A DNA stretch of 47,821 bases from assembly GCA_910579735.1 (NCBI GenBank), contig CAJTUZ010000004.1, forward strand, positions 1 to 47,821. Reading direction: 5' to 3'. The position numbers and the translations under genes were made by a program. The notes beneath the pieces were generated by a model. That model did not search any database. It was not told where the DNA came from and was given only the letters and a program-made list of their open reading frames with translations. Positions 35,501-45,135 of this stretch are shown piece after piece; the first letter of the stretch is position 1, and each line of letters starts with the position of its first letter. This DNA is from an uncultured Lachnospiraceae bacterium. Its GTDB lineage: Bacteria; Bacillota; Clostridia; Lachnospirales; Lachnospiraceae.

Positions 35501-37519
35501 CTATCTCCTATCTGTCAGTTTTCCGTAGCCGCGCGCTGCCGGCTTTTGCTCAAACTGCTGTACAAATTCATGACTGCACCAATCGACCACTTTAATGCCG
35601 GCATCCAAAATCTCCAGTCTGCGCTCATGCATATGGCCTCTGTATTCCACCCGGGCTTCTATTACATTTTTCCCTAATTCCAGTACGAAACATCTCGTAT
35701 CATCATACATGGAAAACATACCGTTATATCGATTTTGTTCTTCTCCGCAGAATATCGTATTATGATACTGTGTACTCCTGAAAAGGTCTCTCATTTCCGG
35801 AAGCGGCGTATATACATACGTTCCCGGATCTTCGAAAATACATTTCCCGCCAATAAAAAGTTCAAAAGACAATTTATCGTTATGGGCATGTCCTGCGTTT
35901 CCTTTCTGCCCGTTATCGGAAAGATTCACACACAAATACAGCTCATCGGACCGGAAAATATAGAGACCGAATTCAGGATAGTCTATTCGACGAATGTTTT
36001 TCAATAATGAGCGGCCTTCACCGTCAATAAAATATTCTTTACGGTATTCCAGCGCCTTTTTATGATGCTTTTTGACAGAAATCTTTTTTTCCGCATCACA
36101 ATGTAATGTATTACGTCCGCACAGATCCTGCATCAAAGAACACTCCAAGGGATATTTCAGTCCTGCATGTTCCAGCTCCTTACTGCCAAACATGCCATAT
36201 ATTGCAGAAACAAACGGACGTCCATCATTCAAGTCTTCCTCCGGTTTACCGTTCTCAGGCATACTTCCTGTAATAGATAACCTGAAGAAAAGTCCTGAAT
36301 CATTATCTCCAATCTGCGTGAACCGTTTATCCGGTCTCATAATGTCATTCGTAAAGCGCCCTGCTTTATAAAGGATATTATATATTTCCTGCGGCGCATC
36401 CATTACGCTGCCTTCTCTTGCAAGATAACGGATCAGTGCAGCCGAATATCCTGCCATTTCTCCCGTCAGCCTGTGGTACGCAGTAGAACCTTCTGCGTTA
36501 CTCCCCTCTTTGTGAAACTGTTTTAGGATCTCGTTGATAATCTGGTTCCTTGAGAAGCGCAGCCATCTGCTGCGTTTACGCGATTCCGGCAACACGGCGC
36601 TCCCCCAGAGCAGTCCGGCGATATCTGCAAAATAATGATTAGATGTCAGATAATATGACCATTCCAGATTTTTTCTTATAAATTCACATTCGTTAAATAT
36701 ATAATTCGTAACGATCCGCTCAAAATCCGCTTCAAATGTCTGCCCCATCCCTTTCCATAAGGAACATGCTAATGCAATATTGGCCACACGAATACCAACA
36801 TCCATGGTGCACATATGGTTTACCCCCATTCGGACGGGATTTTGCGCGATAAAATCTAAAAGCTGATTATGGAACTCCTTGTAGATAATTTCCTTTTTCT
36901 CCGGAAGAACCCGGCTTAATACGGCTAAACGCGGCAGATGTTGAAGTCTGGATAATTCCCAGGGCACTTTAATATCTCCTCCCGGCTTCTTAGCTGTTTC
37001 CTGCGGACGATACCATCTATCGGCCCCCCAGCGGTATCCGGATTTAAAATCCTTCTGCCAGTCAATCGGTTCATATTCACCTTTTATATGGGAAAATATT
37101 TTACGCGCATTTGCATAGTTCTGCCGCCGCATGATCTTTTTCAGGAATTTTCCCTCCGAATCCGTCTTAATGACCGGATTCGGATAGTGATAACCATCCA
37201 GCCCCCGGCAATCCTGTATGAAACTGCTTTTTACCCAGCCGGAACCCAATAAGTCGAATCGGTGCTGTCTGTACATCTCCCAGAGTTCATCTGCCATCTC
37301 TTTTTTGATCTGCGACAAATCCAACCGGACAGTTTCTATTGAGACAGGCTGTAATCCCTTATCAGCAGCTTTGTATAATTTGCTGCTGTCACGATGGTCA
37401 TCATGAATTTTCTGCATTTTCATTTGGCCTTTATACCACACTGTTCTTCCGACAGTCAGTATTAAATTTTTAACAGAGTTATTGCGTATATAAAGCAAGT
37501 AACGTTGCAATCTGATCAT
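35501..37519 (-). CDS. Heparinase II/III-like protein
   Basis: 672 residues. N-terminal alpha/alpha toroid (about 100-380, including WGADRWYRPQ and WELSRLQHLPRLA) followed by the beta-sandwich with GHAHNDKLSFELF, which holds the catalytic His of the heparinase II/III family. No signal peptide is apparent. The start at 37519 is chosen because GAGGAGCAGGAAGAA precedes it. This family is standard in exopolysaccharide loci next to AsnB-like and two-domain oxidoreductase genes, where it may trim or modify a uronic-acid polymer. The role in synthesis is not established. Confidence 0.85.
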   Translation of the reverse strand: MIRLQRYLLYIRNNSVKNLILTVGRTVWYKGQMKMQKIHDDHRDSSKLYKAADKGLQPVSIETVRLDLSQIKKEMADELWEMYRQHRFDLLGSGWVKSSFIQDCRGLDGYHYPNPVIKTDSEGKFLKKIMRRQNYANARKIFSHIKGEYEPIDWQKDFKSGYRWGADRWYRPQETAKKPGGDIKVPWELSRLQHLPRLAVLSRVLPEKKEIIYKEFHNQLLDFIAQNPVRMGVNHMCTMDVGIRVANIALACSLWKGMGQTFEADFERIVTNYIFNECEFIRKNLEWSYYLTSNHYFADIAGLLWGSAVLPESRKRSRWLRFSRNQIINEILKQFHKEGSNAEGSTAYHRLTGEMAGYSAALIRYLAREGSVMDAPQEIYNILYKAGRFTNDIMRPDKRFTQIGDNDSGLFFRLSITGSMPENGKPEEDLNDGRPFVSAIYGMFGSKELEHAGLKYPLECSLMQDLCGRNTLHCDAEKKISVKKHHKKALEYRKEYFIDGEGRSLLKNIRRIDYPEFGLYIFRSDELYLCVNLSDNGQKGNAGHAHNDKLSFELFIGGKCIFEDPGTYVYTPLPEMRDLFRSTQYHNTIFCGEEQNRYNGMFSMYDDTRCFVLELGKNVIEARVEYRGHMHERRLEILDAGIKVVDWCSHEFVQQFEQKPAARGYGKLTDRR

Positions 37520-37559
37520 TTCTTCCTGCTCCTCTATCTTCTGCGTCATCATTTCTTAT

Positions 37560-38095
37560 TTTGCAGGCTGATATTCTCTTTCTCTCATAAAATCTGCCTG
37601 TCCGGTTATACAGCCTTTTCAAACTGCTGATATCCGTCACCGCACCCGTATTGAACTTATGCTCTATCTGAAATTACGGCAGTAAATTCCTGCTGCGTTC
37701 AATCGGTCCTGCATCCAGCTGCAGAAAAAATGACACGAACAGCGCGTAATCAAACAGATTTAATTGAAATGCCGATTTTGGCTGCTATGAGCGCAATAGC
37801 ATCTCCAAAGAAATTATCATACTTAAATAAAAACAGAATACCGGCATTGACGACAATCGTCCCCCATAATGCCGCTATTCGTGTAATCCGCTGCTGCGAT
37901 TTCTCCGCTCCAAATCCGCATAACCATGTAATAATCGCTGAAAATAGTAATAATAGTACGTATCCGGGATCCCAACACATATAAAAAATAACTTATCAGC
38001 AGTAAAAACCGGTTCCGCATTCGAAGCGGCAGCAAATAATATATGAATATGCATATCGGCAGAAAAACCTCATATTAAACAGAATTGAATAACAT
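37560..38095 (-). pseudogene. MBOAT O-acyltransferase (AlgI-like), decayed fragment
   Basis: A start at 38095 behind GAGAGG gives MLFNSV, then an in-frame TAA (38075-38077). After it, LLPLRMRNRFLLLISYFLY is a classic MBOAT N-terminus, which after a frameshift near 37980 continues as CWDPGYVLLLLFSAIITW and LFLFKYDNFF. Another shift near 37750 restores DYALFVSFFLQLDAGPIERS, followed by a further stop. The C-terminal two thirds with the catalytic His are missing. The original enzyme would have O-acylated the glycan. Confidence 0.85.
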
Positions 38096-38096
38096 A

Positions 38097-39683
38097 TCAT
38101 ACCTCTCTTTCTATCCTGCCTCTAAGAGCTGTAACAATTTTCCCGGTATGCATCTCCCATGTATACTTACTACATGCTTCTTTTCTCGCATTTTTTCCAA
38201 GCAATACTCTCAATTCACTGTTTTCTATCAGTTTCTCTATCGCTTCTTTGGCTGCCTGTACACTATTAGGCTCAACAAGAAGCGCTGTTTCCCCATCCTT
38301 TAATACTTCTGCCATCTGATCTATATTGGATGCAACAATCCCTTTCCCCATTGCCATATACTCAAAGATCTTCGTAGGGGAACCAAAAAAAGGAGTTCCA
38401 TCCGAATTTTTCAGTGTAGGAGACACCAGAATATCGCAGGCTCCTAAATATAACGGACCTTCTTTTTGCGGAACGATGCCGGTCAGCGTAACAGAGTCTT
38501 CCAGCTGATTCATTTGAATGATCCGTTTTACTTCTCCCATTTTTATACCATCGCCTATTAACAGTAAATGGATATTATGATATTTCTTTCTCAATTCCGC
38601 GTATGCTTCTGTGAGAATTTCTGTTCCATGCCATGCTCCAAATGTACCGATAAATCCAATAACTACTTTTTCACTTCCAATATGATATTTTCTTCTGACA
38701 GTCTGCTTATCAATATCCGGATAATATCGTTCCGGGTCAACTCCATTGGGCGTCACAATGATTTTCTTCCCATCCACACCTCTGCTTAGCAGCTCCTGCC
38801 TCAAAGGCTCACTGACACAGGTGATCAAGTCAGCATGCTGAAACGTCAAAGTTTCAATTTTTTCGGCCAGTTCAATAAATCTTAGGTTATTACTTCCCCA
38901 ATGAGTCTCACACCACACTTCGGATCCGTTATATTCTAATACATAGGGAAGGTTACAGGAAACAGCCAGTTTTACACCGCTGTAAATATCCAAACCGCTC
39001 CTTTGATAGATAAAAGAAATATCATGATCCTTAACCAGATTTTCCATAACAGGATAATTTACCAAATTAAACATAAAGGCAGAAATTCTGCTTACATTTC
39101 TGTACGGCACTTCTTCGTCCAATAATACGAACTCAATTGCTTCCTTTACTGTGGGAACAGGTTCCGAAGAAACCAGTATCGGAGCGCCGGAATACTTTTC
39201 CAGGTTATTAACAACTCCTGCTATATGCCCTACCGATCCTCCTGCCATAATGCCGAATGTCAGATCCAATCTCAGGAAAAGCGGCCTTTTTTTTAGATCA
39301 AGAACCGGTTCTTCTTTTTCCTTTTCTAATAATTTTGCTACTTCATCTGCAATCTGCCTGATTGCAGCCTTATATGTCAAATGCTCCTTGATAAAGCAAA
39401 CAAGCAGCTTCCATATAAGAGCTATTCCGATTTTTCTGATCTGCCCTTTTTCATTCTGCCATTCGGCATGACCTTTACAGATCAGACGGCATATGCACAT
39501 GGATAGAAACGGAGAAGGAAGAGCATTAAATGACTTACTGTATATCACAAGGGCGTTAAAGTGCAGTATATATTTTATCAGTTTTCCGTTCATTGCCATA
39601 CTGACTATTTCATTAAACTCTATTTTTTCACTTTCACTGTCCTTACATAATCCTTTATCGGATAAATAAATTTCTGCTTTCAT
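38097..39683 (-). CDS. GT4-family glycosyltransferase
   Basis: 528 residues from the ATG at 39683 (behind AGGAAAACAA; the upstream ATG at 39707 is poorly spaced). The GT-B fold is visible: FGIMAGGSVGHIAG for the N-terminal glycine loop, IGFIGTFGAWHGTE for the start of the nucleotide domain and SPTKIFEYMAMGKGIVAS for the E-x7-E donor site. The N-terminal 130 residues are an extra domain. It lies 12 nt before the MBOAT pseudogene in transcription order and follows the methyltransferase gene. Donor and acceptor unknown. Confidence 0.9.
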   Translation of the reverse strand: MKAEIYLSDKGLCKDSESEKIEFNEIVSMAMNGKLIKYILHFNALVIYSKSFNALPSPFLSMCICRLICKGHAEWQNEKGQIRKIGIALIWKLLVCFIKEHLTYKAAIRQIADEVAKLLEKEKEEPVLDLKKRPLFLRLDLTFGIMAGGSVGHIAGVVNNLEKYSGAPILVSSEPVPTVKEAIEFVLLDEEVPYRNVSRISAFMFNLVNYPVMENLVKDHDISFIYQRSGLDIYSGVKLAVSCNLPYVLEYNGSEVWCETHWGSNNLRFIELAEKIETLTFQHADLITCVSEPLRQELLSRGVDGKKIIVTPNGVDPERYYPDIDKQTVRRKYHIGSEKVVIGFIGTFGAWHGTEILTEAYAELRKKYHNIHLLLIGDGIKMGEVKRIIQMNQLEDSVTLTGIVPQKEGPLYLGACDILVSPTLKNSDGTPFFGSPTKIFEYMAMGKGIVASNIDQMAEVLKDGETALLVEPNSVQAAKEAIEKLIENSELRVLLGKNARKEACSKYTWEMHTGKIVTALRGRIEREV

Positions 39684-39719
39684 TTGTTTTCCTGTTTCTA
39701 TTTTCATTTTTTGTAAATA

Positions 39720-40535
39720 TTATTCCGCTTTCTTTTTCGTCGCCCTCACAATGTTATACCAGCCACACCAATGCGACATTCTTTCCATCACTGAATCTGT
39801 CAGAAGTCTGCCGCCAAATATAAAGGATCCTCTCGTAAGACCTCTTGTCTTTATTGTATCGATGGAGAACTGCCGAAACATTTTTTTCAGTTCCCTTTTC
39901 GTTGTTAATCTGACCATAATATCTTTATTCGTATTAGGATACTCGATCAGGCTTAATCTCTCCATGATTGTCATTTTTCTAAAATCACCTGAGATAAAAT
40001 AGGTGGGCAATAACATACATCTATAAAACCATGAGTTCTTATTATATACACCTATCCAACATGCCCCCCCCGGCCTCAAAATCCGGTGTATTTCCTGAAC
40101 AGCCTTCTCCATATTCGGCGTATGATGAATTACGCCAAAAGAATAAACAAAATCAAACATATTATCTTCATACGGCATATTTTCGGCATCCCCTAAGATC
40201 AATTCTGAATGATAACCATTCATTTCCAAATGCTTTTGTGCAATGGGGCGGTTCCCTTCGGTAATATCGATTCCGTGGCAAACCGCTCCACATTTTGCCA
40301 ATGCCAAATGATCGCTGCCCATACCGTATCCTATTTCCAGAATTTTTTTCCCTTTTATCTGAAAACTTTTAAACTCCTCTTCTTTCCACTTATCTGTTTC
40401 AAATTTTTTCCGATCTAATTCGTCAAAATATTCTTTTGATAAATATTTTTTTTCATCGTTTACCAGATTAGAACCGCAAGGATCCTTTCCCCAGTTATGC
40501 TTCGTAGCCTCTTTATATTTATCTGATGAATTCAT
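39720..40535 (-). CDS. Class I SAM-dependent methyltransferase with poly-G tract; ON
   Basis: 271 residues. The SAM motif ILEIGYGMGSDHLALA, the acidic loop end GIDITEG, FVYSFGVIHHTPNM and the conserved LRPGG motif are all visible. The eight-G tract encodes Pro155-Gly156-Gly157 of exactly that LRPGG motif. One base change would remove the last 115 residues. ATG behind GCGGAGGTATCT. It would methylate the glycan or a precursor. Confidence 0.9.
   Translation of the reverse strand: MNSSDKYKEATKHNWGKDPCGSNLVNDEKKYLSKEYFDELDRKKFETDKWKEEEFKSFQIKGKKILEIGYGMGSDHLALAKCGAVCHGIDITEGNRPIAQKHLEMNGYHSELILGDAENMPYEDNMFDFVYSFGVIHHTPNMEKAVQEIHRILRPGGACWIGVYNKNSWFYRCMLLPTYFISGDFRKMTIMERLSLIEYPNTNKDIMVRLTTKRELKKMFRQFSIDTIKTRGLTRGSFIFGGRLLTDSVMERMSHWCGWYNIVRATKKKAE
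40064..40071 (-). repeat. Poly-G tract (8 G), ON, methyltransferase gene
   Basis: Eight G in CCG GGG GGG GCA, inside the LRPGG motif; the frame is open to the stop at 39720. Confidence 0.9.
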
Positions 40536-40547
40536 AGATACCTCCGC

Positions 40548-42656
40548 TTATCTCTGTCCTATAATGCTCAGCTTCGTAGCCTGCTCCATCTGCCATAACG
40601 GAATCGGGTACTCATTGCCTTTCTTCAATGCACGGTAGAAAAATTCCAGTTCCTCATATTGTCCTTTTTCCGATGTCAATGTCTTGATTTCTTTGGCATT
40701 TGCACCATAAGCTTTTAATACTTTATAATCATCAATTACAAAAACTTTCCCGTCAACATAAACTTCGCAGTACTCTTTTCCATATCCGTTATTCCCCTGC
40801 CCCGTATAAAGCAGTGTACAGACCGAACCATCTTCATATTTTACCGTAATAAAACAATTGTCTTCCCCTGATACATGATCCGTTGCCGGTGTAAGACGGT
40901 TAACCGTAATTTCGCTTGCTTTACTTCCGGTAAAGTAATTGAACAGATCAATAATATGGCACCCTTCTCCAATAATTCTTCCACCGCCTTCTTCCGTCTG
41001 TGTCCAGTGATCCTGCGGAATATATCCGGCGTTCATACGATAAGAGATCATCAATGGATTTTTCCGGTTTTTGATCTGTCTTTTTACTTCCCTCGCATAC
41101 TTGGAAAAACGTCTGTTAAATCCTACCATGTACAGACTTCCGCTTTCTTTTGCCGCCTGCATGACCAGATCCGTCTCTTCCATTGTAAGTGCCATCGGTT
41201 TTTCAACAAACACGGCCTTCCCCGCTTTTAAGGCCTTTACTGCCATATCGGCATGGAGATTATGTCTGGTGCAGATCATCACCATGTCTACATCGGGATC
41301 ATTGATGATCTGCTCATAATCAGTCGTAGCATATTTAGCTCCCGTTTCAAGCGCCAGAGCCTGCGCATTTGCCCCGGTCCTGCTCTGGATCGCATAGATA
41401 CAATATTTGTCCGGCATCTTTTTCATATTCGGAATATGCATGCCTTTTGCAAAACCGCCTGCACCGCATAGAGCCACTTTTACCGCTCCGTTTATCGGCT
41501 TAAAAGAAGGATTCATCTGAATCTGATTCTCATTCTGCTCCAGCTCCTTCTCCGCATATTTAAGCAGAACGATCAGCGGTTTGGGATCTCCGGATTTTAA
41601 AACTTCATAGGCTTCCCCTGCCTCCTGTGCAGGATATACCTTTTCAATGATATCATCAATATTCACCCGGCCGCCTGCAAGCAGTCTCAGATAGCTTTCA
41701 AGATTTCTTTTTTCCGTAAAGCGAACATATCCATACGGATAATCATGTCCCTTTTCTTCATAATCGCTGTCATAACGTCCCGGCCCGTAAGATGTGGAAA
41801 TCAAAAGTTCCAGCTCTTTCCGGTACATATCTTCTCTCTTGATATTTAATCCGGTCACGCCAACCAGCACTACCTTGCCTTTTCTTCTGCACATCTGGAA
41901 TGACTGGGATATTAATTCATCCGAATTCGTAGATGCTGTAATAATGACGCTGTCAGCACCGTGACCGCCCGTGATCAGATTGACTTCCTTTACGACATCT
42001 TCTTTTGCATTTATCACATAACTTATTCCATTCTTTTTGGCTATGGAAAGCCTGCGCTCATCAATATCCGTGGCTATTACCGTAGCTCCGGAAGCAAGCG
42101 CAAATCTGCTTGCCAGCTGTCCCAATATTCCCATTCCGCTGATGACTACGAATTCTCCCAGTTTTACATCTGCCCGTCTGACTCCCTGCATGGCAATACA
42201 TCCTAACGCTGCAGTCGATGCGTTTTCAAAAGAAACCTGATCCGGCATTTTTACGGCAAGATTTACCGGTGCGGCAATATATCCCGCATGATTGGCATAT
42301 CCTACTCCCATACATGCCACTCTGTCTCCTTTTTGGAACAGCTTTGATCCGCTCTCAACCACCACACCTGATGCAGAGTATCCCATAGGACTGCCCAATG
42401 TATTTCCGCCATGAGCGGCTACCCATGTATCCTTTATTCCTCTCTCTTTTAACATCTTTAATCCTAATGCGATCAATTCTGGGCTTTCAATGATTTTATG
42501 GAGTATGGAGGAGCCTGAATACTGAAGTCCTGCCATTTCTGTCCCTGCAGATATACAGGAAAACTCCGTCTTTACCAATATCATATTTTTCTCCGGCTGC
42601 GGAACCGCTATATCCGCCGCATAAGCCTGTCCTTCTTTCACTAATATCTGTTTCAT
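40548..42656 (-). CDS. Two-domain oxidoreductase: zinc-type alcohol dehydrogenase + Gfo/Idh/MocA
   Basis: 702 residues. The N-terminal about 350 residues are a medium-chain dehydrogenase (VVISGMGILGQLASRFALA, ADSVIITAST). The C-terminal half, from about 385, is a Gfo/Idh/MocA oxidoreductase (ALCGAGGFAKGMHIP; EKPMALTMEE with the catalytic Lys). This fusion is common in exopolysaccharide loci with WecB/WecC and heparinase-like genes. It probably oxidises a sugar or sugar nucleotide, but no reaction is established for the fusion. ATG behind ATGGAGGCAGATT. Confidence 0.9.
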   Translation of the reverse strand: MKQILVKEGQAYAADIAVPQPEKNMILVKTEFSCISAGTEMAGLQYSGSSILHKIIESPELIALGLKMLKERGIKDTWVAAHGGNTLGSPMGYSASGVVVESGSKLFQKGDRVACMGVGYANHAGYIAAPVNLAVKMPDQVSFENASTAALGCIAMQGVRRADVKLGEFVVISGMGILGQLASRFALASGATVIATDIDERRLSIAKKNGISYVINAKEDVVKEVNLITGGHGADSVIITASTNSDELISQSFQMCRRKGKVVLVGVTGLNIKREDMYRKELELLISTSYGPGRYDSDYEEKGHDYPYGYVRFTEKRNLESYLRLLAGGRVNIDDIIEKVYPAQEAGEAYEVLKSGDPKPLIVLLKYAEKELEQNENQIQMNPSFKPINGAVKVALCGAGGFAKGMHIPNMKKMPDKYCIYAIQSRTGANAQALALETGAKYATTDYEQIINDPDVDMVMICTRHNLHADMAVKALKAGKAVFVEKPMALTMEETDLVMQAAKESGSLYMVGFNRRFSKYAREVKRQIKNRKNPLMISYRMNAGYIPQDHWTQTEEGGGRIIGEGCHIIDLFNYFTGSKASEITVNRLTPATDHVSGEDNCFITVKYEDGSVCTLLYTGQGNNGYGKEYCEVYVDGKVFVIDDYKVLKAYGANAKEIKTLTSEKGQYEELEFFYRALKKGNEYPIPLWQMEQATKLSIIGQR

Positions 42657-42703
42657 AATCTGCCTCCATACTTTTCAATTTGCTCTACAATCAAGACGGC
42701 CCG

Positions 42704-43930
42704 CTAAATATAATAAACGCCATCTCTTTTTTCCGTAATTTTTCTGGTATCCAGAATAATCTTATCCGTTATCTGCGAAATTTTCTCCCTTATCTCCTGG
42801 TGCCCCACCATAACTACCAGAATATCAATCTCGTTCAGGAATCCGTTTAGATCGTGATACTGATTTGGTACAATGTCCTTGTGAACATAGGGATCATACA
42901 CTTTTACTCTTCCCGACGCCAGATGTTCCTCCAGGCACTCCATCATTTGCAGGGTAGGACTTTCTCTGACATCATCCACATCCTCTTTATACGTAAGACC
43001 ATAAATGCCAACTCTGCCTACATCCGTAATATGATTCTCTTTCATGATCTCTGCAATTCTGCTTAGTACAAATTCCGGCATGGAATCATTTATCTTTCTG
43101 GCGGCCAGGATCAGATTCGCCAGTCCGGGATAGTCTCCTACCAGAAACCACGGGTCTACGGAGATGCAATGTCCGCCGACTCCCGGTCCCGGTGTCAGGA
43201 TATTTACTCTGGGATGTTTATTCGCTATCCTGATGATCTCATATACATCCATATCTGCACTTCTGCATATTTTCGTAAGCTCATTAGCAAATGCTATATT
43301 GATATCCCGAAAAGTATTCTCCACCACTTTGGTCATCTCCGCCGTCCTGATATCCGTTACAACAATATCTCCCCTGCAGAATGACTGATATATTTCTTTA
43401 ACCTGTTCTCCGACCTTTTTATCATCCGCGCCGATTGTTCTGGAATTATTCACCAGTTCATAGACCATATTTCCCGGTATGATCCGCTCGGGAGCATGTA
43501 CTAAATGAATATCCTCCCCGATTTGATAACCGTTTTCCTCTATTACCGGTCTCACGTATTTATCTATTGTTCCGGGTGAAATGGTAGACTCTATCACAAG
43601 CGTCGCACCTTTCGGGCAGACTTCTACAACGCTTTTTACGGCTGAAATTACATATCTGGCATCAATCTTTTTACTTTCCTTATCATAAGGCGTCGGCACG
43701 GAAACAATATACATATTTGTTTCCTGATACTCTTGCGAAAAACGGATTCCTTTCTGTACCGCTGCCTGAAACAGTTCATCCAGGCCCTCCTCCTTGAAAG
43801 TCGTTTTCCCCTGCTGCAGTGTATGAACCAGTTCTTTATTGTAATCTGTTCCCACTACTTCTACATCATGCGCAGCAAGCATTAATGCCGTCGGCAGTCC
43901 AATGTACCCCAGTCCTACTACGTTAACCAT
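42704..43930 (-). CDS. wecC: UDP-ManNAc dehydrogenase (UDP-ManNAcA synthase)
   Basis: 408 residues. It has the N-terminal NAD motif VVGLGYIGLPTA, the sugar-binding VESTISPGT and the catalytic Cys in GVGGHCISVDPWFL, the form found in WecC rather than in UDP-glucose dehydrogenase. The ATG at 43930 has GAGGA 6 nt upstream; the ATG at 43936 touches the binding site. With the adjacent WecB homologue it would convert UDP-GlcNAc to UDP-ManNAcA. Confidence 0.92.
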   Translation of the reverse strand: MVNVVGLGYIGLPTALMLAAHDVEVVGTDYNKELVHTLQQGKTTFKEEGLDELFQAAVQKGIRFSQEYQETNMYIVSVPTPYDKESKKIDARYVISAVKSVVEVCPKGATLVIESTISPGTIDKYVRPVIEENGYQIGEDIHLVHAPERIIPGNMVYELVNNSRTIGADDKKVGEQVKEIYQSFCRGDIVVTDIRTAEMTKVVENTFRDINIAFANELTKICRSADMDVYEIIRIANKHPRVNILTPGPGVGGHCISVDPWFLVGDYPGLANLILAARKINDSMPEFVLSRIAEIMKENHITDVGRVGIYGLTYKEDVDDVRESPTLQMMECLEEHLASGRVKVYDPYVHKDIVPNQYHDLNGFLNEIDILVVMVGHQEIREKISQITDKIILDTRKITEKRDGVYYI

Positions 43931-43969
43931 ATTCATTCCTCTTTTCTATATTTTTCGGTATCAACCGTT

Positions 43970-45109
43970 TTATCCCTGTATATAATCTATTACATTTTGC
44001 AAAGCATTTTTCATATCGCAGTTATGCGCCGCGTAGTCTCGAATTTCCTTATTAACGGTATGCATATTCTTTTCTCCGTATATACTGTCATAAAATTCTA
44101 TGACCTTCTGCATCTTTATCGGCGTACCATTATTTTCAAATTCAAGATAATACGGAAAATCTTTTTTTTCAAAAACGTCCACTTTGCTGCCTGTAATAAC
44201 CGGCATTCCTTTTGCCAGATATTCTCTTATCTTAAGCGAACTAGCCATTTTATATCCGATCCTGTACATTCCTAACGACCCTGCTGCCAGATTGCATTTG
44301 TCGTATATTTTGTCCAGCTCTTCTCCTTTTTTTTCTCCATAAAAGAAAATATTTTTTTCTAAATGATATTTCGTGCATAAATCCCTGTACCGGGACAGTT
44401 CATTTCCCGGTTCTTCTTTTCCTCCCACCATATGCAATTCGATCTTTCGTTCTCCGTTATGCGCATAATACTCTTTTAGGCCCTCTATTAAGCGGTCATA
44501 GCCATGAAAATTGCACATTCCGGCAACCGCAATGATACGGATGACTTCTGTTTCTTCCGGTTCTCTGCATCTGACATCGCTCACATTAATTCCGTTTTCG
44601 ATCGAAAGAACGGGAATATGAAAGGCATTCTCTATTTCCTGCGGGATGACGATTCTGTCGACATATTTCTTATATTTTCTTCCTGCGTTCCAGTCCTTTA
44701 TAATAATGGGAAAATATAGAAAAGTATAAAGTAAAGAAGTAGTCATATACCATGTTGTAGGATAATCAGGAAGTTCCAACAATATTTTTGCCTGCGGATT
44801 ATTTTGTCTTAACTGCTTTAAAAACTGCACAAAATACCGGTCTCCTGCCAGAAATCGAACATAAAACACATCTGCTCCGGTATAGCACGCCTCATACTGA
44901 TGTCTGGAATACACATAAGTAAACGGTAATCTGCATATTAATTGTCTCAGTAAAAAATTTCCTCTGATCCTGCCGCTCAGACAAAACGGATTTTCTACCA
45001 ATTCTAATGATATTCCCGATTCTTCAAATGCTTTTATCTGTCCTAATATCTTTCTTCTTGGCCCAAGACCGGTTGTCTCCACCTGTGAAAAATAAAACCC
45101 TTTCTTCAT
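43970..45109 (-). CDS. GT4-family glycosyltransferase
   Basis: 379 residues. GT-B fold: the N-terminus MKKGFYFSQVETTGLGPRRK, then IIAVAGMCNFHGYDRLIEGL for the nucleotide domain and SLKIREYLAKGMPVITG with the donor-site glutamate. It lies between the WecB and WecC homologues, so it may use UDP-ManNAc(A). ATG behind GGGGATA. Specificity not readable. Confidence 0.88.
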   Translation of the reverse strand: MKKGFYFSQVETTGLGPRRKILGQIKAFEESGISLELVENPFCLSGRIRGNFLLRQLICRLPFTYVYSRHQYEACYTGADVFYVRFLAGDRYFVQFLKQLRQNNPQAKILLELPDYPTTWYMTTSLLYTFLYFPIIIKDWNAGRKYKKYVDRIVIPQEIENAFHIPVLSIENGINVSDVRCREPEETEVIRIIAVAGMCNFHGYDRLIEGLKEYYAHNGERKIELHMVGGKEEPGNELSRYRDLCTKYHLEKNIFFYGEKKGEELDKIYDKCNLAAGSLGMYRIGYKMASSLKIREYLAKGMPVITGSKVDVFEKKDFPYYLEFENNGTPIKMQKVIEFYDSIYGEKNMHTVNKEIRDYAAHNCDMKNALQNVIDYIQG

Positions 45110-45135
45110 TATCCCCAGCTCTCTGACTTATCGTT

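Noticed and set aside
7862..37030. Other C runs of six (for example 7862-7867, 19747-19752, 30381-30386, 37024-37029)
   Set aside because: They occur at ordinary frequency, are in intact genes, and are too short to slip often.
6757..40071. Poly-G runs as plain sequencing or assembly errors
   Set aside because: Not fully excluded. However, eight runs of 8-9 on one strand with five in the right frame and no runs of 7 is not what random homopolymer error gives; only the exact lengths remain open to doubt.
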